Part shown: positions 1-5,330 of the stretch, in pieces
Layout: each line of letters begins with the position of its first letter
Position numbering within the stretch: the first letter of the stretch is position 1
Translations under genes and position numbers: made by a program
The notes under the pieces: generated by a model
Seen by the model: only the letters and a program-made list of their open reading frames with translations
The model's database searches: none
Told to the model about the DNA's origin: nothing
Assembly (NCBI GenBank): GCA_902490145.1
Contig: CABUCT010000063.1
Span: forward strand, 1 to 6,985
Length of the DNA stretch: 6,985 nucleotides
Source: an uncultured Oscillospiraceae bacterium
GTDB lineage: Bacteria > Bacillota > Clostridia > Oscillospirales > Acutalibacteraceae
Reading direction: 5' to 3'

Positions 1-53
1 TACAAGCTTACTATGCTTTGCTTAAATTCCTCTGTATACTTGGTGTTTTCCAT
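1..53 (-). CDS. IS3-family transposase OrfA, N-terminal 18 codons only
   Basis: Starting at the ATG at 53-51, the minus strand reads MENTKYTEEFKQSIVSLY and leaves the window. The pattern K-Y-[TS]-x-E-F-K-x-x-I-V-x-L-Y is the usual opening of IS3-family OrfA proteins (HTH_Tnp_1 type), which bind the element ends and combine with OrfB by frameshifting to make the transposase. A ribosome site GGAG sits 8 bases before the ATG (about 65-62), which supports this start. Only the beginning of the helix-turn-helix domain is visible, so the subgroup and whether the gene is intact cannot be judged. Confidence 0.75.
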   Translation of the reverse strand, partial: MENTKYTEEFKQSIVSL

Positions 54-74
54 GTCTTTCTCTCCTTTTTTATT

Positions 75-104
75 ATTATACCATCTTTCGCTTTTTGCTG
101 TCCA
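75..104 (-). promoter_or_regulatory. Promoter of the IS transposase, overlapping the inverted repeat
   Basis: On the minus strand, TGGACA (104-99, five of six matches to TTGACA) is followed after 18 bases by TATAAT (80-75), with an extended -10 TG at 83-82. The -35 lies inside the terminal repeat, as is common for IS3 elements. It fires leftwards, away from the resistance cassette. Confidence 0.6.
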
Positions 105-120
105 CTTTTTTAGTATAGCA

Positions 121-375
121 CCAAAGCTGCAAGCTGAAAAGGACGCAGTATCCTATGATGTACTTGAAATGAGCGGAAGTCGTGCTGTATGGAAGGAGGT
201 TCTTGCGGTTTACGCTGTTAAAACGAATAAGGATCAGGATAATCCCCAAGAAGTTGCGACAATGGACGATTCCAATAAGCAAATCCTGAAGGACATCTTT
301 TGGGAGATGAACGTCATATCCTCCCGAACGGAAAGCAAAATCGAAACGCAGATTACCGAAACTGATGACGGTCAC
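121..375 (+). pseudogene. Fragment of a conjugative-element CHAP-domain (cell-wall hydrolase-like) protein, both ends missing
   Basis: In the frame of position 121, about 85 codons run from PKLQAEKDAVSYDV through MSGSRAVWKEVLAVYAVK (169-222) to ITETDDGH (352-375). From memory this matches the inner stretch of large membrane-anchored proteins of Clostridial conjugative elements (CD1108-like, Tn916-type relatives), lying just before their C-terminal CHAP or NlpC/P60 peptidase domain; these proteins open the cell wall for the transfer apparatus. Here the N-terminal part is replaced by the IS end at 120. The family normally continues after DDGH with a threonine-rich strand and the peptidase domain, but this copy switches to unrelated sequence at about 376. 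The ATG at 13 lies within the IS and is not its start. The fragment has no catalytic domain and no start of its own. Family assignment is from recognition, not a search. Confidence 0.7.
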
Positions 376-389
376 GTTCCTCTTTCACT

Positions 390-1781
390 TTACATAGTAA
401 TCGGCAAACTCAAATCGACTTCAAAACCGCCGTATTCACTATGCTTTATCAACATTTTTCCGTTGTGTGCAAATATGATTTGCTTAACAATGAGCAAGCC
501 TAAACCGTGGCGTTGTTCAGTTGTTTTTTCATCACACACCATATAATGCGGCGTATTGTTCAGTTTTTCAATCTGTTTATCTGTTGCACCTATACCATCA
601 TCGGCAACAACGACAGTACAAACATTATCTTTAGATATAACACGAACGAAGATATGGCAGCCTTGCTCGTTATGATTTATGCTGTTCTGAATGAGATTAC
701 TTACTGCTCGTTTAATTAAGTCTTTATCAATATATATAGGGCAGGAGGTTAAGGTTTCGTCCGTTTTCCACTCAATCGTGTACTTTTCATCAATATTCAT
801 ATTGATGAAATCGACCACAACCTGACGGATAACAGCAATTAAATTTTGCTTTTTAGGGTTAATTGGCTGCATATTATATTCCAGCTTGGAGGCAAGATTC
901 AAGTCGTTAATTAGGTTTCTCATTCGCTCACTTTGCCGTACAATAACCGTGGCTTTTTTGCGGTTATCTTCTGATAGCTGCATATCGTTTTCTAACTGTC
1001 CGGCATATCCCATTACCATTGACAGCGGTGTTCGTATGTCGTGGGATACCCCTGCAATCCAATTTGCTCTTGCGGTTTCTTTTTTGCGGAGCTGTCTGTT
1101 TTGCGTTTGCAAAATATCTGAGGTCTTGTTAATGTTTACCGCAAGCTCGGATAAAAGCCCTTTTTCTCGGAGATGGACTTCTTCATTCGTAGACAAAGCC
1201 TGTATTCCGCTGACTATCGGTTTCACGGATTTTAACAGCTTGGAATTGGCAATCACATAGATTATAAAAATCAAGGCTATATTGATTGCTAAAACAGAAA
1301 GAACCGTTTTGGGCAAGTTGGCAATTAAATTATAATCCCAACTCGGCCACATATGTTTCCAAAAACTGTCTTTCGGATAACCGAGAACCACAAGTCCATT
1401 TTCTGCCTCGCCTGTAAATGTGGGGTATCCGTCTATATAGCCACGGGTAAGGTTCGCTATATCTGAAACGGTGTATGACATAGGTACGGTTTCGGGAAGA
1501 TTATCCGTTTGCCATACAACATTCATTGTTGCGTTATCAATAAAAATTGCCCAACCATTCGTATTTTGGAGTTCAATTTCTATATCTTCGGTCAAAACAT
1601 ATCCATTATCATCCTGCAACAAATTATCGGCAACCTTTTGTGCTGTCATCCAAGGGGAACTGTTTGGTGCTTGGTTGAGCGTATATATCACCAATAAAGC
1701 AAGGTTTAGAATAATGAGCAGCACCGAGGACAAGAGCATAATACCGACAAAGCGCCGTATTAGTTTCGGTACGCTTTTCAT
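390..1781 (-). CDS. Two-component sensor histidine kinase of the peptide-resistance cassette
   Basis: Membrane kinase of 463 residues that autophosphorylates on histidine and passes the phosphate to the regulator encoded just upstream. Visible parts: TM1 at about residues 11-35, an extracytoplasmic region of about 120 residues (36-156), TM2 at 157-178, a HAMP-like linker, the dimerisation/H-box SHDIRTP with H247, the N-box NLIQNSINHN (N366), the G1 box DDGIG (about 394-398) and the G2 box HGLGL (425-429). All catalytic motifs are intact. The start at 1781 is preferred over the ATG at 1814, because GGAGGG lies 8 bases before it, inside the last codons of the regulator, and only one base separates the regulator's stop from this ATG, indicating translational coupling. 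The sizeable outer domain differs from BceS-type kinases, which have almost no loop; NisK/SpaK-type and many orphan resistance kinases have one. The ligand is inferred to be a lantibiotic or cationic peptide from the transporter next door. No terminator is evident after the stop. Confidence 0.93.
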   Translation of the reverse strand: MKSVPKLIRRFVGIMLLSSVLLIILNLALLVIYTLNQAPNSSPWMTAQKVADNLLQDDNGYVLTEDIEIELQNTNGWAIFIDNATMNVVWQTDNLPETVPMSYTVSDIANLTRGYIDGYPTFTGEAENGLVVLGYPKDSFWKHMWPSWDYNLIANLPKTVLSVLAINIALIFIIYVIANSKLLKSVKPIVSGIQALSTNEEVHLREKGLLSELAVNINKTSDILQTQNRQLRKKETARANWIAGVSHDIRTPLSMVMGYAGQLENDMQLSEDNRKKATVIVRQSERMRNLINDLNLASKLEYNMQPINPKKQNLIAVIRQVVVDFINMNIDEKYTIEWKTDETLTSCPIYIDKDLIKRAVSNLIQNSINHNEQGCHIFVRVISKDNVCTVVVADDGIGATDKQIEKLNNTPHYMVCDEKTTEQRHGLGLLIVKQIIFAHNGKMLIKHSEYGGFEVDLSLPITM

Positions 1782-1782
1782 A

Positions 1783-2487
1783 TCACTTGCCCTCCATAAC
1801 GAGCTTGTACCCAAGTCCCTTAACTGTTATCAGTGAAACAGGCTGGGACGGATTTACTTCAATTTTTTCTCTGATACGGCGGATATGTGCCATCAGCGAG
1901 TTTTCATAACCAAAAGGATTATCACCCCAAGCTGCTTCACAAAGGGCGTCAATCGTAACGATTCGTCCTGCGTTTCGATATAAAGCAGAGAGGATGTTGT
2001 GTTCTTTTGCCGTAAGAGGAATATGCTCTCCGTTTTTTATGATCTCTGCACGCTCAAAATCAATTTCGCTGTCATGTAGTTTCACAAGGGGATTATCGGC
2101 TTTATAACTCCTGCGAAGAATGGCGCTCACACGAAACAAAAGCTCTTTTGGCAAAAACGGCTTTACAATATAATCGTCTGCACCAAGACCAAAGCCACGG
2201 AATTTATCGTCATCCTCGCCACGGGCAGTTAAAAACAACACAGGATAATCAGCCGTTTTTTTAATCCGTTCCATCAGATCAAATCCACTCCCGTCAGGGA
2301 GCATTACATCAAGAATGGCAAGCTCAGGTTGGTAAGTTTCAGAAATAACAATCGCTTCAGCCACCGTTTTTGCCGTTTTGATATTTTGAAATCCGTCCTC
2401 ATTTAAGATAGAAATAACCATATCTAAAAGCTCCTGCTCATCATCGACAAGCAAAATGCGTTTTTGCTTCAAGTAATCAAAGTCCAT
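1783..2487 (-). CDS. OmpR/PhoB-family response regulator of the peptide-resistance cassette
   Basis: DNA-binding regulator of 234 residues. The receiver domain (about 8-122) shows the acidic pair D15-D16, phospho-acceptor D60 in LAILDVMLPDGSG, switch threonine T87 and conserved K109 in VKPF. The C-terminal winged helix (about 135-231) carries LTAKEHNIL, the helix around 196-209 with AHIRRIREKIE, and the closing TVKGLGYKL hairpin typical of OmpR/PhoB proteins. The start at 2487 is chosen because AAGGAGG sits 7 bases upstream and the protein then begins right before the receiver; an in-frame ATG at 2589 would add 34 intergenic-looking residues covering the promoter. It is the first gene of a leftward operon with the kinase. 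Its likely target is the divergent intergenic region 2488-2642, controlling the transporter and perhaps its own operon. CprR/NisR-like role inferred from context. Confidence 0.94.
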   Translation of the reverse strand: MDFDYLKQKRILLVDDEQELLDMVISILNEDGFQNIKTAKTVAEAIVISETYQPELAILDVMLPDGSGFDLMERIKKTADYPVLFLTARGEDDDKFRGFGLGADDYIVKPFLPKELLFRVSAILRRSYKADNPLVKLHDSEIDFERAEIIKNGEHIPLTAKEHNILSALYRNAGRIVTIDALCEAAWGDNPFGYENSLMAHIRRIREKIEVNPSQPVSLITVKGLGYKLVMEGK

Positions 2488-2511
2488 AGGTCTACCTCCT
2501 TTATATTTCTT

Positions 2512-2540
2512 ATTATACCATAGAAATGTGTCATTTTCTA
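2512..2540 (-). promoter_or_regulatory. Promoter of the regulator-kinase operon
   Basis: The minus strand carries TATAAT at 2517-2512 with an extended -10 TG (TGGTATAAT, 2520-2512). TAGAAA (2540-2535) lies 17 bases upstream and matches TTGACA at four of six positions. The -10 lies 24 bases before the start codon, leaving a very short leader with a strong ribosome site. The consensus-like shape suggests basal, activator-independent expression of the sensor pair. Confidence 0.6.
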
Positions 2541-2550
2541 ATATACGATG

Positions 2551-2594
2551 AAATGTAAGGCAAATGTAAGGACACGAGAAGGTTAGCACAAGGT
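2551..2594. promoter_or_regulatory. Four phased 11-bp direct repeats, probable response-regulator operator
   Basis: AAGG occurs at 2557, 2568, 2579 and 2590, an exact 11-bp period over four units. The first two units are nearly identical (AAATGTAAGGC and AAATGTAAGGA); the last two share only AAGGT and a few other bases (CACGAGAAGGT, TAGCACAAGGT). OmpR-family regulators bind tandem half-sites spaced about one helical turn apart, so two dimers could occupy this array. It ends 8 bases before the -10 of the transporter promoter. Which regulator binds is inferred from position. Confidence 0.55.
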
Positions 2595-2608
2595 TGATAA
2601 ATTATAAT
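2579..2608 (+). promoter_or_regulatory. Promoter of the transporter operon, likely activator-dependent
   Basis: TATAAT at 2603-2608 is a perfect -10. At 16-18 bases upstream the sequence (AAGGTTAG region, 2579-2586) bears no resemblance to TTGACA and is instead occupied by the last operator repeats. A good -10 with a missing -35 and adjacent regulator half-sites is the usual design of an OmpR-type activated promoter. Transcription would start around 2615. Confidence 0.5.
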
Positions 2609-2642
2609 GTACTTGCAATGATGAGAAAGGAGCAAAAAAACA

Positions 2643-3398
2643 ATGAATATCATTGAAACTCAAAACTTAACGAAATCGTATGCGGATTTTACAGCGGTTT
2701 CAGGTATCAATCTGCATATTCCGAAAGGTGCTGTCTATGGCTTTCTCGGTCCGAACGGAGCCGGAAAATCCACTACTATGAAAATGTTTTTGGAGCTTAC
2801 TAAACCGACAAGCGGCTCATTTACGATTGACGGAAAAAAGTATCCCGATAACAGAGTGCAGATTCTGAAAGAAATAGGCTCGTTTATTGAAGCTCCCGCC
2901 TTTTACGGAAACCTAAGCGGTGAAGAAAATCTCGAAATTATCCGTAAAATATTGGGACTTCCCAAATCCTCCGTAGCGGAAGCTCTTGAAATTGTGGGGC
3001 TGACGCAATTTAAAAAGCGGCTTGCAAAAAAATATTCCCTTGGAATGAAACAGAGGTTAGGTCTTGCAAGCGCCTTGATTGGAAAACCGCCAATCTTGAT
3101 TTTGGACGAACCAACAAACGGACTTGACCCTGTCGGTATCCACGAAATCCGAACGCTGATCCGTTCTTTACCTGAAAAGTTTGATTGTACCGTTTTGGTA
3201 TCGTCGCATTTGCTTTCCGAAATAGAACTAATGGCTGATACCATTGGTATCCTGAATCACGGTCATTTGTTGTTTGAGGGAACACTTGAACAGCTTAAAT
3301 TCATCGCAGCGTCACAGGGCTACCCTACGGATAATTTGGAGGATACATTCCTTGCCTTGATAGATGCTGACAACGGACAAAGAGGTGGGGTGCGATGA
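2643..3398 (+). CDS. ABC transporter ATP-binding protein, lantibiotic-protection (LanF/CprA-like) type
   Basis: ATPase of 251 residues that powers the two permeases encoded downstream. It shows Walker A GPNGAGKST (36-44), ABC signature SLGMKQRLG (132-140), Walker B ILILDEPTNGLDP (151-163) with catalytic E156, the D-loop overlapping it, and H-loop H189. Where most ABC proteins have the Q-loop glutamine, this one reads GSFIEAP with E83. A glutamate there (E-loop) is described for lantibiotic-immunity ATPases such as NukF, supporting that subfamily over a generic NatA-like exporter. The length fits the family. AAAGGAG lies 10 bases before the ATG. The first gene of the rightward operon, it ends in a 4-base ATGA overlap with the next gene. 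Expression is probably induced through the operator upstream. The substrate (lantibiotic or other cationic peptide) is inferred; no biosynthetic gene is nearby. Confidence 0.93.
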   Translation: MNIIETQNLTKSYADFTAVSGINLHIPKGAVYGFLGPNGAGKSTTMKMFLELTKPTSGSFTIDGKKYPDNRVQILKEIGSFIEAPAFYGNLSGEENLEIIRKILGLPKSSVAEALEIVGLTQFKKRLAKKYSLGMKQRLGLASALIGKPPILILDEPTNGLDPVGIHEIRTLIRSLPEKFDCTVLVSSHLLSEIELMADTIGILNHGHLLFEGTLEQLKFIAASQGYPTDNLEDTFLALIDADNGQRGGVR

Positions 3399-4117
3399 GC
3401 GTTTCTTTGGAATGTAAAAAGATAAAACGAACCGGATTCTTGCCTGCATTTTTAGGCGGCGGCATTTTGGCGGCGGCTGTTCCTGTTATCAATATGGTTG
3501 TCCGTTCGGAAATGTATCTTAATCTGCCAGGAAATCCGATACAAATTCTGCTTGGTGCAAATTGGCAGATGATGACGATGTTAAATGTGCTGCTTGTTGT
3601 AGCCGGAGCTTGCCTTTTATATCATACTGAATATGCTGACAATGCTATGCAGAAGATGAAGTCTTTGCCTATTCGTGAAAGTTCTATTTTCTTGGGCAAA
3701 GCAGTTTTAACGATTTTTATGAGCCTTTTTGTGCTTGCAATAGAAGCGGGAGCAGTCGCATTTTGTACCTATAATTGGTTTGAAATCGGAAATGGCTTTT
3801 TTAGTGAACTGTGCAAATACTTCGGGTATTCATTTTTGCTGATGTTACCCTGCATTATCCTGTCACTTCTTATTGCGGAAGCCTGCAAGAATATGTGGGT
3901 ATCTCTTGGGATCGGCGTAGTATGCGTGTTTACCGCAACAATGTTGCCGACAACTAACTTTGCCCTTTCGCTTTTTCCCTTTGCAATGCCTTTTCAGGTA
4001 TTTGAGAGTAGCGATGTAACACAGTCAATGCATTATATCTATGCGGTAGTCGCAGAGCTTGTAATTTTTGTCTTGGCAGAACTGCTATTTATAAAAGTAA
4101 GGAGGTCGTTTGAATGA
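3395..4117 (+). CDS. ABC transporter permease, lantibiotic-immunity MutE/EpiE-like subunit
   Basis: Integral membrane protein of 240 residues, with about six hydrophobic segments (roughly 16-36, 56-76, 101-124, 145-163, 167-188, 215-234) and no ATPase motifs. It opens with a short basic stretch ECKKIKRTGF, a pattern seen in LanE/LanG permeases, where the N-terminus lies in the cytoplasm. It contains KMKSLPIRES after TM2, matched by KMLSLPISTAK at the same place in the next gene, so the two are diverged paralogues forming a heterodimeric channel with the ATPase. Start and stop overlap neighbours by 4 bases (ATGA) on both sides, so translation is coupled. A purine-rich ribosome site (AGAGGTGGGG) precedes the ATG. 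It likely moves lantibiotic-type peptides from the membrane outwards. Its exact assignment as the E rather than the G subunit is by gene order and similarity from memory. Confidence 0.85.
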   Translation: MSVSLECKKIKRTGFLPAFLGGGILAAAVPVINMVVRSEMYLNLPGNPIQILLGANWQMMTMLNVLLVVAGACLLYHTEYADNAMQKMKSLPIRESSIFLGKAVLTIFMSLFVLAIEAGAVAFCTYNWFEIGNGFFSELCKYFGYSFLLMLPCIILSLLIAEACKNMWVSLGIGVVCVFTATMLPTTNFALSLFPFAMPFQVFESSDVTQSMHYIYAVVAELVIFVLAELLFIKVRRSFE

Positions 4118-4884
4118 ATTTTTTATCGCTTGTCGGCGTGGAATTTAAGAAAATTAAACGCTCAAAGATACTACTGATCCTCCTTGTTGCGACAGTTATC
4201 TTATGGATACCGTCCATTGTGAATGCTAAAATGAATTTTGATATGCAGGCAGAGGGAATTTCTCCGGAAAACAATTTTTTTATTCAGGGCTTTATGGGGA
4301 TGTCATGGTTTATGTTCCCTGCAAGTATGGTAGTCGGGACAGTTCTTTTAAGTCAAACTGAAAGAGCAAACAAGGGGATTTTGAAAATGCTTTCCTTACC
4401 GATCAGCACAGCGAAACTCTGTATGGCAAAGTTCATTGTTCTGCTTGCGCTGGCAGCCCTCCAAATCGGTATGGCAGTTGGTATGTATTATGTAAGTGCA
4501 GCAATAGCCTCCAGTACGCAGAACTATAATTTCATTTTGCAGCCGTTGTTTGTTTTTAAGGAGGCAGGCTTGATATTTGTTGCAGCAATTCCAATGCTTG
4601 CATTTTTCTGGCTTTTGTCGGTATGTATTCAGACACCGATTTTTTCTATCGGTATCGGATTGGCTTCGATTGTACCGTCCGTATTGATGATCAATACAAA
4701 AGCGTGGTTTGCCTATCCGATGTCGTATCCGTTCTTTGTGATAACGGCAGAATACGGAAAACTTGCAGCAAATTTTGATACAGCGCAGGTTGAGCTAATA
4801 CCGTGGATACCTGTCGCTATCCTTATAACAATCTTAGCTTTAAGCTTTTCCTGCCTTCGGTTCGGGCAGGCTGAAAGGAGATAA
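4114..4884 (+). CDS. ABC transporter permease, lantibiotic-immunity MutG-like subunit
   Basis: Integral membrane protein of 256 residues with about six hydrophobic segments (roughly 18-36, 60-80, 104-128, 150-170, 174-195, 229-248). It begins with the basic motif GVEFKKIKRSK, parallel to the preceding permease, and shares the (K)M(L/K)SLPI motif after the second helix, supporting a common origin by duplication. The start at 4114 overlaps the previous stop by 4 bases (ATGA) and is preceded by AAGGAGG with 8 bases of spacing, the strongest ribosome site of the operon. It is the expected second half of the transmembrane channel of a LanFEG/CprABC-type transporter. The next gene follows after 5 bases. 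The substrate is unproven. Confidence 0.85.
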   Translation: MNFLSLVGVEFKKIKRSKILLILLVATVILWIPSIVNAKMNFDMQAEGISPENNFFIQGFMGMSWFMFPASMVVGTVLLSQTERANKGILKMLSLPISTAKLCMAKFIVLLALAALQIGMAVGMYYVSAAIASSTQNYNFILQPLFVFKEAGLIFVAAIPMLAFFWLLSVCIQTPIFSIGIGLASIVPSVLMINTKAWFAYPMSYPFFVITAEYGKLAANFDTAQVELIPWIPVAILITILALSFSCLRFGQAERR

Positions 4885-4889
4885 TTATT

Positions 4890-5177
4890 ATGAAAAATAA
4901 AATTTTAACCGTTATTAGCACGATTATGCTTTTTGTGCCATGGACAATCCTACCGCTTCGGACTTTCGAGTGGGCATTGGAATCGCCTGTCGCTGAAATT
5001 ATGATTGCCTGCTATGCTACATTTATGATTTTCAGCGGTGTGTTTACAATCATTTCTTATGTTAAGGCAAAAGCTCAAAACAATTTGATGAAAGTCTGCT
5101 TGGTTGTAAACAGCATCTACGCCGTTGCAGGAGTAGGATTTTTAGCAATGATGGTTATACCGAAAATTATGGGGTGA
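4890..5177 (+). CDS. Small three-helix membrane protein of the transporter operon, function unknown
   Basis: Hydrophobic protein of 95 residues with three probable membrane helices (about 5-22, 35-58, 66-90), separated by a short acidic loop (around FEWALESP) and a basic loop (YVKAKAQNN). The first segment could act as a signal-anchor, but there is no lipobox cysteine, so it is not a LanI-type lipoprotein; nor is it an obvious LanH-type match. AAAGGAG overlaps the end of the permease gene 9 bases before the ATG, and only 5 bases separate the genes, so it belongs to the same transcript. I do not recognise a named family. From context it may be an accessory subunit of the transporter or a separate membrane protection protein. 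It is a real gene by ribosome site, composition and operon position. Confidence 0.8.
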   Translation: MKNKILTVISTIMLFVPWTILPLRTFEWALESPVAEIMIACYATFMIFSGVFTIISYVKAKAQNNLMKVCLVVNSIYAVAGVGFLAMMVIPKIMG

Positions 5178-5188
5178 GGTGAATTGTT

Positions 5189-5257
5189 ATGAAGAAAATT
5201 AAATTTGAAAGCTGGGAGATCAGTTCGACTCTTTCCCGGATTCCCTTGAGAAGATAG
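5189..5257 (+). pseudogene. 22-codon ORF with a ribosome site, probable gene stub at the cassette end
   Basis: An ATG at 5189 follows GAGGTG (about 5176-5181), 11 bases after the previous stop, and opens MKKIKFESWEIS before ending at TAG 5255-5257. The start region looks like that of a real co-transcribed gene, but the product is only 22 residues. A second frame (5209-5328) stays open across the same stretch and reads KLGDQFDSFPDSLEKIAIAFF. The region may therefore be a truncated or frameshifted gene, or a junction between two sources. Neither half is recognised. A genuine micropeptide cannot be excluded. Confidence 0.35.
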
Positions 5258-5290
5258 CCATTGCTTTTTTTAATATTATATTTTCCTTCT

Positions 5291-5325
5291 TAAAACAAAG
5301 GAGGAAAAATTCCTCCCTTGTTTTA
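5291..5325. terminator. Bidirectional rho-independent terminator between convergent operons
   Basis: TAAAACAA (5291-5298) pairs with TTGTTTTA (5318-5325), and GGAGGAA (5300-5306) pairs with TTCCTCC (5310-5316), around a loop of AAA. The single interruption is an A opposite C at 5299/5317. The outer A/T-rich arm supplies a U-rich tract after the GC-richer inner stem on either strand. It therefore can end both the rightward transporter operon and the leftward LRR-dockerin gene, whose stop lies at 5333-5331. Confidence 0.85.
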
Positions 5326-5330
5326 TAAAA

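Larger units (their letters stand above)
1..120 (-). mobile_element. Left end of an IS3-family insertion sequence (partial, runs off the window)
   Basis: Read on the minus strand from about 120, the sequence begins TGCTATACTAAAAAAGTG and continues GACAGC, the TG-start, A-rich, GTGGACA pattern common at IS3-family inverted repeats. It is followed by a promoter, a ribosome site and the start of an OrfA-type transposase. The outer boundary is placed at 120 because a TG dinucleotide falls there and the reading frame of a different gene resumes at 121; 123 (TGGTGC...) is an alternative. The rest of the element, including OrfB, the right inverted repeat and any target duplication, lies outside the window. 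Confidence 0.75.

Noticed and set aside
376..410. SLYI after DDGH resembles the TLYI strand that follows in intact CHAP-type proteins
   Set aside because: These codons lie over the kinase stop and its last residues on the other strand and the similarity stops after four residues; most likely coincidence.
13..546. A 177-codon plus-strand ORF read as one gene
   Set aside because: It is a chance join: the first 36 codons are antisense to the IS end, the middle is the CHAP-protein fragment, and the last part is antisense to the kinase C-terminus.
886..1836. Plus-strand ORFs of 62-124 codons inside the kinase region
   Set aside because: They are antisense shadows of a kinase with all catalytic motifs intact; no convincing ribosome sites or domains.
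2488..2589. N-terminal extension of the response regulator from ATG 2589
   Set aside because: The extension spans the promoter and operator, lacks a ribosome site, and the ATG at 2487 has a near-ideal AAGGAGG.
2903..3285. Minus-strand ORFs inside the ABC ATPase gene
   Set aside because: Shadows of a clearly coding plus-strand frame with conserved Walker and signature motifs.
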